Assembly (NCBI GenBank): GCA_934045075.1
Contig: OW203737.1
Coordinates: 1,446,001-1,510,000, forward strand
Direction of reading: 5' to 3'
DNA length: 64,000 nucleotides
From: Yponomeuta sedellus
Taxonomy: Eukaryota; Arthropoda; Insecta; Lepidoptera; Yponomeutidae
In this document: piece after piece, positions 53,196 to 64,000 of the stretch
How positions within the stretch are numbered: position 1 is the stretch's first letter
Layout: every line of letters starts with the position of its first letter
The notes under the pieces: model-generated
Databases searched by the model: none
What the model saw: only the letters and a program-made list of their open reading frames with translations
Told to the model about the DNA's origin: nothing
Translations under genes and position numbers: made by a program

Positions 53196-53362
53196 ACCCG
53201 CTCCCCGTCCTCTCTAACCTTTTAACCCGGGTCAAAAACCCCCAGGCAATGGCCCGGGCCAATTAGGGGCGATTTCATTCAAAAATCGACTCACGGCACG
53301 CACCCGGGCCTCGAGTCTACTAAAGTTCAACGTTCAAAGTTCGACAGGAGAGCTAGTTTAAC

Positions 53363-53621
53363 ACTTGGTACAACGTTACACTATTTTTATTTTTAATGCA
53401 CTAACCCGTGCTAAGGAACAAATTTAAAAACCTATTTAGAGGCTAAAAATGTACGTAATACAGAGAATATTGTAAAGAGGTTCGAAATTTCACTGATGCC
53501 GTGAGTCGTCTATTGGCTCAATTGGTAGAGCGCTGGTACGGATAGCCAGAGGTTGCGGGTTCGAATCCCGGCATGGGTGAAATTTTTAGCCTCTAAATAG
53601 GTTTTTAAACTTGGTACAACG
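53363..53621. repeat. SINE-T copy with inverted internal part and 13-bp target-site duplication
   Basis: ACTTGGTACAACG at 53363-53375 and 53609-53621. Minus-strand tail and terminus (to 53448) are followed by a plus-strand unit from GTACGTAATACAGAG through the tRNA-like domain (about 53512-53582) to TAGGTTTTTAA. The terminus is therefore present twice, inverted, while the tail is present once. Confidence 0.9.
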
Positions 53622-53722
53622 ATATATAAAATACAACGATATATTAAATACGATATATTATTGATATATACGATATATTATTGATATATACGATATATTA
53701 TTGGTACAACGATATATAAAAA
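53622..53722 (+). repeat. Short tandem repeat beside the SINE-T copy
   Basis: Three units of about 20 bp (ACGATATATTATTGATATAT), bracketed by repeated GGTACAACGATATATAAAA, the sequence that was duplicated at the insertion site. Confidence 0.8.
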
Positions 53723-53999
53723 AAACATAAAAAATGTTTATAGTTTACTATACTTTATGGCACACGTAAAAATCATACAGAAAACACAAGATTTACAAAA
53801 TAAAAAGTGTACATGGCAAGCTTATCATAAGATAAGAAATCTCTTCCAGCCAACCTTTGATGTCGTGATTCGGACATTTAAGACGAGGAGGGAAAGTGAA
53901 CAATGTTTATTGAGCAGAACAAAACTTCAATGTATACAGTAATTCTGAACCCCAAACTAAATTAAATTGTATCTTGGGGCACAGTACTCCAACATAGTC

Positions 54000-54085
54000 G
54001 TCGTCAAGCTATACTGGTCCACTGTTGGACATAGCACTCCCCTAATGGCCGCCATAGCGCCTTGTCTTCAGCTTGCCGCATAGTA
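54000..54085 (-). repeat. LINE-B coding-end fragment
   Basis: CTATACTGGTCCACTGTTGG and GGCCGCCATAGCGCCTTGTC. Confidence 0.55.
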
Positions 54086-54261
54086 TTTGTTCCGTAATAA
54101 AGTAAATAGGTACTCTATTTTTCTTACCTCACCTCAGCTCTTTTAGCGCTGCACGCCGCTCACACCGGGTACCGGCAGAATATCAGCGCTGAAGTTTTTT
54201 CCGAACTTTCAGCACATGCGGAGTATGAGCCTATTTACATTTTCCACACCTACGTTGGTCA

Positions 54262-54412
54262 CTCTAACCCCCAGTTTCTCGTACATTAAAAATATGTTAA
54301 TCTACTGTTAACAGCTGTCAAATGCATTTTTATATGCACTTTGGCCAACTGACAGTAGTTAACAATCGATTAACGGCTCGTAAGTGTACCAGAAACCGGG
54401 GCTTAGTCCAGT
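54262..54412. mobile_element. MITE family B
   Basis: CTAACCCCCAGTTTCTCGTA and a decayed GTACCAGAAACCGGGGCTTAG pair as ends, with TTAATCTACTGTTAACAG inside. Same family as 41757-41890. Confidence 0.7.
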
Positions 54413-54524
54413 ACATTGTCTAGGTACGAGTACATTGCCGTACCGTGTATGGCAAATTTTCTGTGTGTTTCGCTTTTCATGTATGCTACTGTTTTTTTAT
54501 GCTTTTTTCATGCTGTGACTTGTA

Positions 54525-54563
54525 ATTACATTTCTATGGCTTCATAGAAATGTAATTACATAT
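54525..54563. repeat. Perfect short hairpin
   Basis: TGTAATTACATTTCTATG and its complement, separated by four bases. An AT-rich GT/TA simple repeat follows to 54600. Confidence 0.8.
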
Positions 54564-54870
54564 ACACACGTATATATACAAATATACGTGTGTGTGTCTT
54601 ATATGAATAAATGATTTATCTGGCTATCTATCTAGAGTACCTTTAAATACACTTTTTATTTAGTAGACGTCGGCCCCAGGTCGAAATTGGCCCTCCGGGA
54701 AGGCTAAGCAAACTGAAACAAGTGTGGGGGATAGATTTGGTCTGAGTGTGGAGTAAACGTGCCGAGTCGTTTAATGCAATTCTCGGCCACGTTTCATTAA
54801 ACTACAACCATAGTAATTTAAAACTAGTAAAGAATCCACTTCAAGTCCTCGCAATCCAGATAATGATCTA

Positions 54871-55075
54871 GTGTCAAAAGTATGAGGTTACCTGGACGAA
54901 GTCGCTTTTGAACTAAGGTCGCCAGTTGTAATTGTAAAACTTTTCATCTTTTAATTTGTGTCAAAAGCACAAATGAAAAGGTGAAGACGTGTCAAAAGTA
55001 TGAGGTTACCTGGAAGAATTCGCTTTTGAATTGAGGTCGCCAGTTGTAATAGTAAAACTTTTCACCTTTTCATTT
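54871..55075 (+). repeat. Direct tandem duplication, 118-bp period
   Basis: GTGTCAAAAGTATGAGGTTA at 54871 and 54989. Each copy ends in GTCGCCAGTTGTAAT and AAAACTTTTCA. The copies differ by a few bases. The 5' part holds a nested GTGTCAAAAGCAC. Confidence 0.85.
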
Positions 55076-55212
55076 TAAAGTGCTGTTTCTCTAATTATAT
55101 TTCACCGTGTACACCAAAGATTATTTTTATCTTATAAAAATTTTCGTAATGCCAAATATGCAAACAATCCTAATTTTTCATGTTGATTTTTATAACGATT
55201 AAGTAAGCGAGA

Positions 55213-55312
55213 AGTGCTCGTAGCCTAGTCGAACCGAGTGATTGGAATCGTCACTTTATAGTTAAGCAACAACGGGCGCGGCCAGAAATGGGGTCATACA
55301 AGGGTTGATATC
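55213..55312 (+). repeat. SINE-5S fragment with internal deletion
   Basis: GTGCTCGTAGCCTAGTCGAA and AGTTAAGCAACAACGGGCGC (head) are joined directly to GGGGTCATACAAGGGTTGAT (tail). The body is deleted. Confidence 0.75.
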
Positions 55313-55349
55313 GAAGTAATCGTGATTGTTTGAAAAAAAATCACAACTG

Positions 55350-55427
55350 TTTTAGAATTTTGAGATGCACACCTAGTTTGAATTGGGTTCATTAAGCCGC
55401 AGCGCTAATTTGAATGCGCTACTTTGA
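55350..55427 (+). repeat. LINE-D 3' end fragment
   Basis: TTTGAGATGCACACCTAGTT and TTCATTAAGCCGCAG, with a short internal duplication of TTTGAATGCGCTACTTTGA. Confidence 0.6.
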
Positions 55428-55815
55428 GGCGGTGGTAGCTCTGTGGGTAGAACCATGGACTGGCAAGCGAGAGCCCCAGGCTCGATCCCGAGTGCGGGCA
55501 TGTACCAGTGACTTTGTTTAATTTCAAAGTTACGTACATTTGCGAATTTGTAGTCCCAATACCACACGCTAACGGTGAAGGAAAACATCGTGAGGAAACC
55601 CGCGGCTTGGTTGGCTCCGCACGTATTGACTAGTCTTTCCTGTGGGCTGGGCCGACTATGCTGTCAGGATGGTATAGGTGCTGGGCAAGCCTACACCATC
55701 TATAAAACCATGTCCCAGGCACTGCAGCTTCGGAGTGGTCCCTTCACCCATCTAGTGTGAGTGAAGATACCACTGGACGCTGTATAAATCATCTCATTAA
55801 GTAGGTGCAAAAAAA
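55428..55815 (+). repeat. SINE-G, full length with tRNA-like head and poly-A
   Basis: GGTGGTAGCTCTGTGGGTAG (A-box-like) and GGCTCGATCCCGAG (B-box-like), then ACTAACGGTGAAGGAAAACA-type body, TCAGGATGGTATAGGTGCTG and GGACGCTGTATAAATCATCT, ending in a run of 14 A. The best reference copy in the window. Confidence 0.75.
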
Positions 55816-56599
55816 AAAAAAAGGCCAATATTATTATTGAATATAACCATTTCATTCCTTCCCGTTCAGTTCCGTTCCGTTTAGTTTTGTTTAGTTTAGT
55901 TTCGTTTCATTTTATCCAAATCCGAATTATTTGTCCAAATCTGAAGCGAACGATGTTGCAGCCTAAGAGATCAAGCTTGTAAGTAATCTCCGCCACTGTT
56001 CATGTTCAAAGCTAAAAGCTCAAAGTTGCTAGGTAGTCGGAAGGCGCCCGTTCTTGGGTTGAACTCCAATCATAATTTAACCCTCGGTTATCTCCAATTT
56101 AACCCGTTCGGCCGCGGATAATTGTAACGCTCCGCTTTTTTCCATAAAATACATATCCTCGAAGTCGGAGTAAAGCTTCAGAAGGTTGGGTTGAGTTTGG
56201 CGTTTGATTGGAAGACTTCCTCGTCTTAAAACGAATTAGAGTAGCTCGCTTTTGTATATGTTATTTCCTATTTCTTAAAGTAAACGTTACAAATCTTAAC
56301 CACTATGACAATTAGTTGAAGACCCTAGGGTTTTTGGCAAAAATCGATCTAAGTCCTAGGATGTTGATACAACGTTCTAGGCTGTATTTTCCAAAAATGA
56401 ATATCACAGATTTTAAAATTTTTGATGTTTGTTTTTTTTTGAAAAAAAAAACGTGTTGTAAAACAAGTTATGATTTTTATTCCATTGGTGGCGCTAGGTA
56501 GCACACCCCAGCGCCTTAATTAAAATTGAAACCAAAATTCGCAGCTCATTTTTTTTTGTAATTTACGGTATAGTATGGCGGTATAGTATGGGTATAGTA
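55816..56599. other. Unassigned region
   Basis: Contains a GTTCCGTTCCGTTTAGTTTT low-complexity stretch at 55865-55910. No gene was recognised. Confidence 0.35.
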
Positions 56600-56605
56600 C
56601 GGCGA

Positions 56606-56978
56606 GGGTGGAATTTTTAGCCTCTAAATAGGGTTTTAAAATTGTCCTTAGCACGGGTTAGTGCATTAAAAATAAAAATAGTATAATCATGTGAGTACAG
56701 TGATATCATTCCGATGTAAAAACCTAACTGCAAAGTAGGTAGTCGGGGCTGTAAGTGATGCAATTTACTTAAGCCAGATGTCGCTGCCTGTACGTAATAC
56801 AGAGGATAGTGTAAAGAGGTTCGAAATTTCACTGATGCCGGTGATTCGCCCATTAGTTCAGTTGGAAAGAGCGCTGGCACGGATAGCCAGAGGTCGCGGG
56901 TTCGACTCCGACTCGACGCCGGGTGGAAAATTCCACCCGGCGTGGGTGGAATTTTTAGCCTCTAAATAGGTTTTTAAA
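56606..56978 (+). repeat. SINE-T dimer, rearranged
   Basis: A first unit is present only from GTGGAATTTTTAGCCTC through its tail (to about 56692). It joins to a second unit with leader ATGTGAGTACAGTGATATC, tRNA-like domain at about 56846-56912, and an inserted palindromic CCGGGTGGAAAATTCCACCCGG at 56920-56941 before the terminus. Confidence 0.8.
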
Positions 56979-57009
56979 AAGGTATGGTATAATGTATTTT
57001 ATGCCACAC

Positions 57010-57210
57010 CTGGCAATAAAGTGACTTTTTCCGCACGCTGCGCGTACGGAAAAAGCCGCTTTCTGGCCAAGTGTAGACATAAAAAGATGTACACAACACG
57101 GGAGGTAATAAAGAAAGCTCTCGATCGCATATTTACGTCCCTCGCTTGCAGCTCGGGCCGCAAACTTCTGCGATCTCGGCCTTTCTTTGTATTACCACCC
57201 TAGTTGTGTA
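57010..57210. repeat. Two adjacent foldback sequences
   Basis: GACTTTTTCCG/CGGAAAAAGCC at 57022-57053 lies inside CACACCTGGC / GCCAAGTGTA. Next, TACACAACACGGGAGGTAAT (57091) pairs with ATTACCACCCTAGTTGTGTA (57191-57210), with AAAGAAAG/CTTTCTTT inside. The latter is an element of about 120 bp with imperfect terminal inverted repeats. Confidence 0.65.
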
Positions 57211-57744
57211 ATGTACTATTATAACATATTTGCTCGTAAAGTGGTTGTAATTACACCAATTTCAATATCGTAATGTATCTCATTACGTACTTGTGCGATA
57301 ACGTAATGTAAAAGGCACGTGTTTTTTTTTTAATAAAGTTTTAAGATACTCCGTCTAAAAATGAACGATACTTTTAAAAATCTTAGCAAAGAGGTCAAGA
57401 AAGTGGTAAATATTTTATGAATAAAATTAACTTTGGGAAATAAAATATAACAAATAAACATTTAATTCTTTAATTTAATTAATTTTGACAATAAATTACA
57501 ACCATTTATCTGTAACAAAAACACAAAAATATTAATTTACTTTATTAGTAATACTGGCTGTTTTTGTACCTTTGCCTGAAAAAAAAAGTTGATGCGCGCG
57601 CATCGCTTATTTGTGGACAAGTAAAAATAAATCCGCGCGCTTTTTCTTTCCGTTGTATTGTTTTTATTTGAAAATGTCGTCACTCGTCAAGTAGTGGTGA
57701 TAACAAAGTCAGAGTTTTATTAATTTCCTCGTAAATATGTTATA
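57211..57744. other. AT-rich sequence with nothing recognised
   Basis: GCGCGCGCATCG at 57594 is a short GC island. No gene. Confidence 0.35.
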
Positions 57745-57870
57745 AAACGTCGTATGACATACGTGCGCTTTGAAAATTACAGCCTCTGCTTCCTTATAGC
57801 CCTCGCCGATGGCTCGGGCTAGTAATATCGCCTCGGCTGTAATTTTCAACTTACCGCACTTATATCATAA
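57745..57870. repeat. Foldback element
   Basis: GTGCGCTTTGAAAATTACAG and CTGTAATTTTCAACTTACCG, plus CGAGGCGATATTAC against GGCTCGGGCTAG, form imperfect inverted arms around GGCTCGGG. No coding. Confidence 0.6.
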
Positions 57871-58254
57871 TGTACTATAATACTCGAAACAGGTGGCATT
57901 TTAATTACAATGTATACAACCGCGGCTTTAAAACCTCCCCGATTTCAACGTGTATTCGTTTAAGAAAGAGCACTAACAGTACATAAAAAATAACGGTACA
58001 GGTACAATGTGTCATAGAAATAACGCAAAACCTAAAAAGAGAGTAGTATTATTTAGTTTCTTTATAGTCTTATTGAACCTAAGTTCCTAAAATAAGACCG
58101 CGATCGCAATCATAAATTAAACGAAATTTATTGATACCGTAAACTAAACACATTATTGACACAAAAACAGTTCGGATACACCAATTTTAACAAAATTAAA
58201 AGATTAACGGCGTAATTTATAAAAATACGATTCCACTAAAATAGTCCCAGGCGC
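57871..58254. other. AT-rich sequence with nothing recognised
   Basis: Short frames only. Confidence 0.35.
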
Positions 58255-58512
58255 GTTTTCTTCTTCAGGCTATATTAGTCCACTGCTGGACATAGCCCTC
58301 CCCTAATGAGCGCCATAGCGCAAGGTTGTGCCATCATTGGGGGGTAATCCCACAATCCCCACGCTGGGCGTGCGGGTTGGAGATCGCAGTTTGGTGGAAT
58401 TGTACTGCAGGTTGCAGCTGCCCACCCCCGGTTTGTGTCCCTTAGTCGCCTTTTACGACACCCGCGGGAAGAATTTGGGTTGGTGCTATTGTTTAGGCCG
58501 ACACCACATAGC
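58255..58512 (-). repeat. LINE-B end and linked repeat, complete composite
   Basis: CTTCTTCAGGCTATATTAGT, GTCCACTGCTGGACATAGCC, GGAGATCGCAGTTTGGTGGA, GTCGCCTTTTACGACACCCG and the end TTTAGGCCGACACCACA. Confidence 0.7.
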
Positions 58513-59009
58513 ACGGGCGCGTTTTATCTGTGATTTGTTCCTTCTAAAATCTCCACTATATGTTTTCGGACTTTTTTAGGAATTTTGTTTTTTTTTTTAA
58601 ATAAGGCCGTTCAAGTGACGATGACTGACATAAGGTGACAACAAAAATGACTTTTAGTTAACCTTTAGCACTCTTTAGAGCGAACCTTCTGCGGACCCCT
58701 AGCTTTAAGATCAAATATAATCGTTAAAGTTAACTGCTCTATGCTCTTGAGCGCGTTAAGCCGGTTCCTTTAACAATGGACCGATTTGGGAGTGAAGAGG
58801 TGAATTAACCAATTTCCTAGCCTTTTAATTTGTTGTGGAACGAAAGTGATTTTGTATAACGTTCAAAGGCTGATGTAAGCTCACCGGAATTGCTTCTAAG
58901 CAGGAGAACATCTACAGAGAGACTTCGAAGTCGATGCGCCGTTTTTTAAAGGTTATTTTAATCATGATTTCGATTATGAGAAAGTAATATTACGTTCTTC
59001 TTTCTATGA
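58513..59009. other. AT-rich sequence with nothing recognised
   Basis: No coding or repeat relation was seen. Confidence 0.35.
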
Positions 59010-59232
59010 TCTGAGGTTGCGTTGGTTTGGACATGTGGAGAGGATGAAGGAAGAAAGATTGACGAAACAAATATATATTGCGAATGTGAGTGGAAGGGTT
59101 GGTAAGGGTCGACTGCAACGACTTATGAACGTTGATGAAGCGAAGGTGATCTGTCAGGATCGTGGCAAGTAGCAGTCCCTGGTCTCTGCCTACCCCTCTG
59201 GGATCCAGGCGTGAGGTTATGTATGTATGTAA
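59010..59232 (+). repeat. RTE-like LINE, 3' coding end with internal deletion
   Basis: Leu-Arg-Trp-Phe-Gly-His-Val-Glu-Arg-Met-Lys-Glu-Glu-Arg-Leu-Thr is followed, after a deletion of the basic segment, by the Leu-Met-Asn-Val-Asp-Glu terminus and TGAGGTTATGTATGTATG tail. Confidence 0.8.
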
Positions 59233-60082
59233 TTTCAACCATGATTTAGAAATATGTAGGGCTCGCTAGTAATATAATATTTAACATCCCTCATGTTCGG
59301 TAAGTAGGTTCTTATTACCTCCAAATGGGGCTTGTAGGTGACTAATAAGCGCTCTAGGGTATTAAATGTAGCTAGAAAAGTCCTAGGGCGGTAATTAATT
59401 TAAAAAAACACTTCTTTCTTTCAAAAAGTTCGCGTACATCTAACCATCATACTGGCAATAGACATCATGCATTCAGCCCAATGACAAAAGAGGTCGCTTT
59501 GCTATTCAGCCTTGTCTTCGTGTGAGTTAGTCATCAATTTTAAATATTGAACGGGGAAGCTCAATTTTGTCCTTGAAAAAGTAAATTAAAAAGTTCTTTC
59601 CTTGATTCTTTTTAATGAAAAAAGGCGGGAATTTTTCTTTTAATTTGAAATGTTTTATTCTTGCGTGTCGGCGATTAGTTCCGAACTCTTGATTTTGCAA
59701 ATATGTATTTCTGCGGATTATCATTCGGACGAATTGTTCTTTTTGAAATTTTTTTATTTTACCAATACCTACTTAATTTTCCAAATGCCTTATTTTCCTA
59801 ACTCTACATAGTGCGAATTGGGATTTTTCACAAAAGAAAGTAGGTTTGTACAGTAAGACACATAATTTATGTAGCGGTAACCTAGGTATTTTTATTTATA
59901 CACAAAGTATAAATAAAATAGATTTTAATTTATGTCCCTTGCAACTGCAACCATACTGCATTTTTATTTTGACTAAGTAGCCATATTATTTTAACATTGT
60001 AGTTTTTTTGTTGTGTAATAATAAGTAGTAAGTAGGTACCTAATGAAAACTTGTTAAAAAAACTATTTATATTCTTTTTTTT
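59233..60082. other. AT-rich sequence with nothing recognised
   Basis: No coding or repeat relation was seen. Confidence 0.35.
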
Positions 60083-60132
60083 TAATGCAGTAACTCGTGC
60101 TAAGGACAATTAAAAAAAACAGATAGCCAGAG
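60083..60132 (-). repeat. SINE-T tail scrap
   Basis: TTTTAATGCAGTAACTCGTG and CTAAGGACAATT match the tail, then jump to CAGATAGCCAGAG, part of the anticodon stem. Confidence 0.65.
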
Positions 60133-61618
<1,486 letters not shown>

Positions 61619-62211
61619 TATGTGTTCAAGTCGCGAAAATTTTAATTATATTATCCTACAAATTGTAAAACCAAAAGTATCTGCCAACAAACTGTTATGC
61701 AGTTTGGAACAATTTCGAAACAATTTGGAACAATAATTTAGAAACAATATCTGTGTTTATAGGATATACCGCTTCAATCAGTCACACTACCAACACAATT
61801 ACTTTCTTTGTCCTAAACCAGCATACATTTTTTTATGTAGTCCCGATTGTGTCTCACTGCTGAGCAAAGGTCTTCTTTTTATCTTTCCACTCCTCCCTAT
61901 TAATATTCATGGCCACGGTTGGTTGATCCGCCATCTTCAACGCCGATTCAACCAGTACCAATACTTATTGCTTGAACTCAAATTTTCGTAAGCACTAGTA
62001 GACATGATTAAGCTCTGTGAATCAGAGCGAAATCTAGTCCGACTCTTCTAACAAAATATCTAGTAACTTAATACAGATGAAAGTCAATCAAGTAAACTTA
62101 TTTAGAAAAAATAACAAATTTAAAACTACTTGTTGCACTTGCAAGCATATGGAAAAAGTGAAAGTCAAAATTTTTGCATTAATGAAATACAAAACTAAAG
62201 CCCTCCAACAG

Positions 62212-62378
62212 GTTCCAGGAGAGACGTTTGAGCTTCCCCGCTCCAAGTATGACTGGAACTACACGACAATGAATGACGGGTATTCCAGCCAAGTCCAGAA
62301 GAACCCAGGTAGCACGAAATACGTGCGCGGCAGAATGCTTGGCGGGACCTCTAGTCTCAACCATATGCTGTACATCAG
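62212..62378 (+). CDS. GMC oxidoreductase, second visible exon
   Basis: The acceptor CCAACAG lies at 62205-62211 and the donor CAG/GTGAGT at 62379. The exon encodes Val-Pro-Gly-Glu-Thr-Phe, SKYDWNYTTM, then GRMLGGTSSLNHMLYIR. Arg-Gly-x-x-Leu-Gly-Gly-Thr-Ser-x-x-Asn is the GMC signature 1 region next to the flavin. Length 167 nt, leaving phase 2, which matches the next exon. A decayed inverted relative is at 48433-48610. Confidence 0.92.
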
Positions 62379-62399
62379 GTGAGTTACCTTGGGGTGTCG

Positions 62400-62695
62400 A
62401 TATCAACCCTTTGTATGTCCCCACTGCTGGAGCACCGGTTCCTTCCTGCATCGCAAAAAGGTTAGCCCATTCTCCACCACGGGGGCCAACTTCGGGTTGG
62501 TGTTGTATTTTAACTTACTGTCAAAAGTAATCAAGCCGCCCATAAGGCCTCTGACACGGCGTAACGACTGCCATTACATGATGACTAGCAGTCGTCACGG
62601 GATGGTCACCTATCCGAACACCTGACGGCACCTGCTGTTGCTTAACCCAAGTGATTGATTCCAATCACTCGGTTCCAGTAGGCCTCGAGCTTGGG
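62400..62695 (-). repeat. SINE-5S in GMC intron
   Basis: Minus strand: GAGGCCTACTGGAACCGAGT, GGTTAAGCAACAGCAGGTGC and GGATAGGTGACCATCCCGTG (head), then the body to GGGGACATACAAAGGG. It begins about 21 bp inside the intron. The same insertion is present beside the pseudo-exon at 48433-48610. Confidence 0.85.
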
Positions 62696-62898
62696 GTGTA
62701 TCCTACAATTTCTTTTGTGTTTTCTTTTGTATAAAGCTGTATATTTGTAAATAACAAAATTGTCTCCGAATTAGACTTGATTCTTAAACTATTTATAAAG
62801 TAGAAGTGCCTTCCTAAAAATTTGTACGGAATTACCGTTGCGCGAGTCCGGCTTGCAATTTAAAATAATCGTAGTTATTTGGGAATATTTTTGTATAG

Positions 62899-62959
62899 CC
62901 CATGTAAGTCCCTCTGCCTGCAGAGGGACTTACATGGGTCGCTGTGTCCTGACACAGCG
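62899..62959. repeat. Perfect palindrome pair in GMC intron
   Basis: CCCATGTAAGTCCCTCTGC and its exact complement are separated by CT (62899-62938). CGCTGTGTC/GACACAGCG with a CT spacer follows at 62940-62959. Two stem-loops side by side. Confidence 0.9.
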
Positions 62960-62977
62960 CCTCTCAGACAGAGAACA

Positions 62978-63170
62978 TGAGATAAGATAAGAATATTCTT
63001 TATTGTACACTGGAAAAATAACAAATACAAAAAATTGCAAATATACATAGTACAATTGGCGGCCTTATTGCTAAAAGCAATTTCTTTCAGACAACCTTAC
63101 GATGGAAAGTTGCTGAAGGAAATTAGAAAGACGGGTAGCCAGTGCAAATTTAATAACATAGGCCTTATTT
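62978..63170 (-). repeat. LINE-C 3' end in GMC intron
   Basis: GATAAGATAAGAATATTCTT, CAATTGGCGGCCTTATTGCT and GATGGAAAGTTGCTGAAGGA, on the minus strand. Close to the copy at 24960-25650. Confidence 0.8.
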
Positions 63171-63408
63171 CAAAATTGGAAGCTGCACTTGCTAATTTTG
63201 AAGGTAAACAACGCAAGTAAACCTGAGTGTATATCTCGGCGCTTAAAATTGTCAATCCGCAGAAAAATAATTAAGATATTTTTGGAGTAAATTATTGAAC
63301 TTTAATAATTTTTAAAAAAGCAAAACTAATAGTTTTGGTAATAAGCAATTTCTTTAGGAATATAGAAATTGTTTCTGGATTCAATCTACTAATTTTCTAA
63401 TATTTCAG

Positions 63409-64000
63409 AGGTAACTCCGCGGACTACGACGCATGGGCAAATGCTGGCTTCCAAGGATGGGACTGGAAATCGGTGAAGCCGTATTTCATGAAGGCGGAAG
63501 CAATGCAAGACCAAACTCTTGTGAACACCCCTCCTTACTCCTCCTACCATGGCAGACAAGGCCCTGTCATTGTATCGAAGCCAAAATGGAACCCAGTAAT
63601 AGAAAACAAGCTGGACAAAATCATCCAAGCGTTCTCTCACATCGGTATACAGCCTAACATCGATTATAACGGCCCAAAACAACTGGGCGTTTCAAGGTTG
63701 TACTTCACCCAATCATCTTCGCCGGCTATAAGATCCAGCACTGCAATATCGTATTTAGTTCCAGCTGGTTACAGAAAAAACTTGTATGTTCTAACTGGAG
63801 CGGTAGCGACAAAAGTTCTTATTACAAAATGGATTGCTACTGGTGTAGAGGTATTTGTCAATGGCGGGAGAATACGTGTGAAAGCTGATAAAGAAGTCAT
63901 TCTATCAGCTGGTCCATTTAGCAATACGAAGATTCTTTTGACATCTGGTATTGGACCGAAAGCTGATCTGAAAAAGTTGAACATAAACCAATTGGTGAAC
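63409..64000 (+). CDS. GMC oxidoreductase, third visible exon, cut by the window edge
   Basis: The acceptor ATATTTCAG ends at 63408. The first base completes an Arg codon split with the previous exon. 197 further codons are open to the last base. The sequence starts GNSADYDAWANAGFQGWDWK, the well-kept Gly-x-x-x-Asp-Tyr-Asp-x-Trp motif. It continues through Val-Lys-Pro-Tyr-Phe-x-Lys-Ala-Glu and YHGRQGPV, Arg-Ser-Ser-Thr (substrate/FAD region), and then EVILSAGPFSNTKILLTSGI, the GMC signature 2 region with Ser-Gly-Ile-Gly-Pro. All landmarks are in the family order. The catalytic His/His-Asn near the carboxyl end lies beyond the window. The three exons give about 298 residues of a protein usually near 600. 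Confidence 0.95.

Noticed and set aside
53757..53942. 61-codon basic frame
   Set aside because: No start context, no motif and AT-rich surroundings. Could not be supported.

Overview
The window looks like nuclear DNA of an insect, most likely a moth or butterfly. It is AT-rich and intron-containing. It holds a repeat widely seen in Lepidoptera (15545-15869 continued at 20267-20465) and degenerate mariner, Penelope-like, RTE-like and CR1/Jockey-like sequences. The only clear host gene is a GMC oxidoreductase of insect type. The species cannot be named from the sequence alone.

Layout. From 1 to about 61,000 the window is almost entirely mobile-element sequence, much of it nested. Larger items are: a 1.3 kb perfect CTAT microsatellite inside a palindrome (2707-4277); a broken mariner carrying a palindromic SINE in its leader (5011-7240); a Ty3/gypsy-type LTR element with identical LTRs inserted in an older repeat (15865-20266); a 5'-truncated RTE-like LINE with a target-site duplication (27317-28033); a CR1/Jockey-type LINE with an intact 718-codon reverse transcriptase frame inside a TATA-flanked inverted-repeat element (33522-36922); a tandem SINE array (40042-40906); a Penelope-like fragment (42490-43060); and an inverted duplication (47286-50096) whose loop carries a decayed GMC exon. 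From about 61,298 to the right edge lie three consecutive GMC exons on the plus strand, with transposon-filled introns. The gene continues past the window.

Two short-element families dominate. SINE-T is a unit of about 310 bp with a tRNA-like domain placed internally. SINE-5S has a head that carries the internal promoter boxes of 5S rRNA. Many SINE-T copies have 11-14 bp target-site duplications. Four of them are palindromes whose two arms are copies of one another, and in three the arms share copy-specific variants. Their ends coincide either with a run of five T (a plausible Pol III stop) or with a conserved A-rich tail. This behaviour is the most unusual thing in the window.

The labels SINE-T, SINE-5S, SINE-G, SINE-M, LINE-B, LINE-C and LINE-D are local names used only to link entries. 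No database search was possible, so family assignments rest on motifs, on comparisons within the window and on general knowledge of the families.
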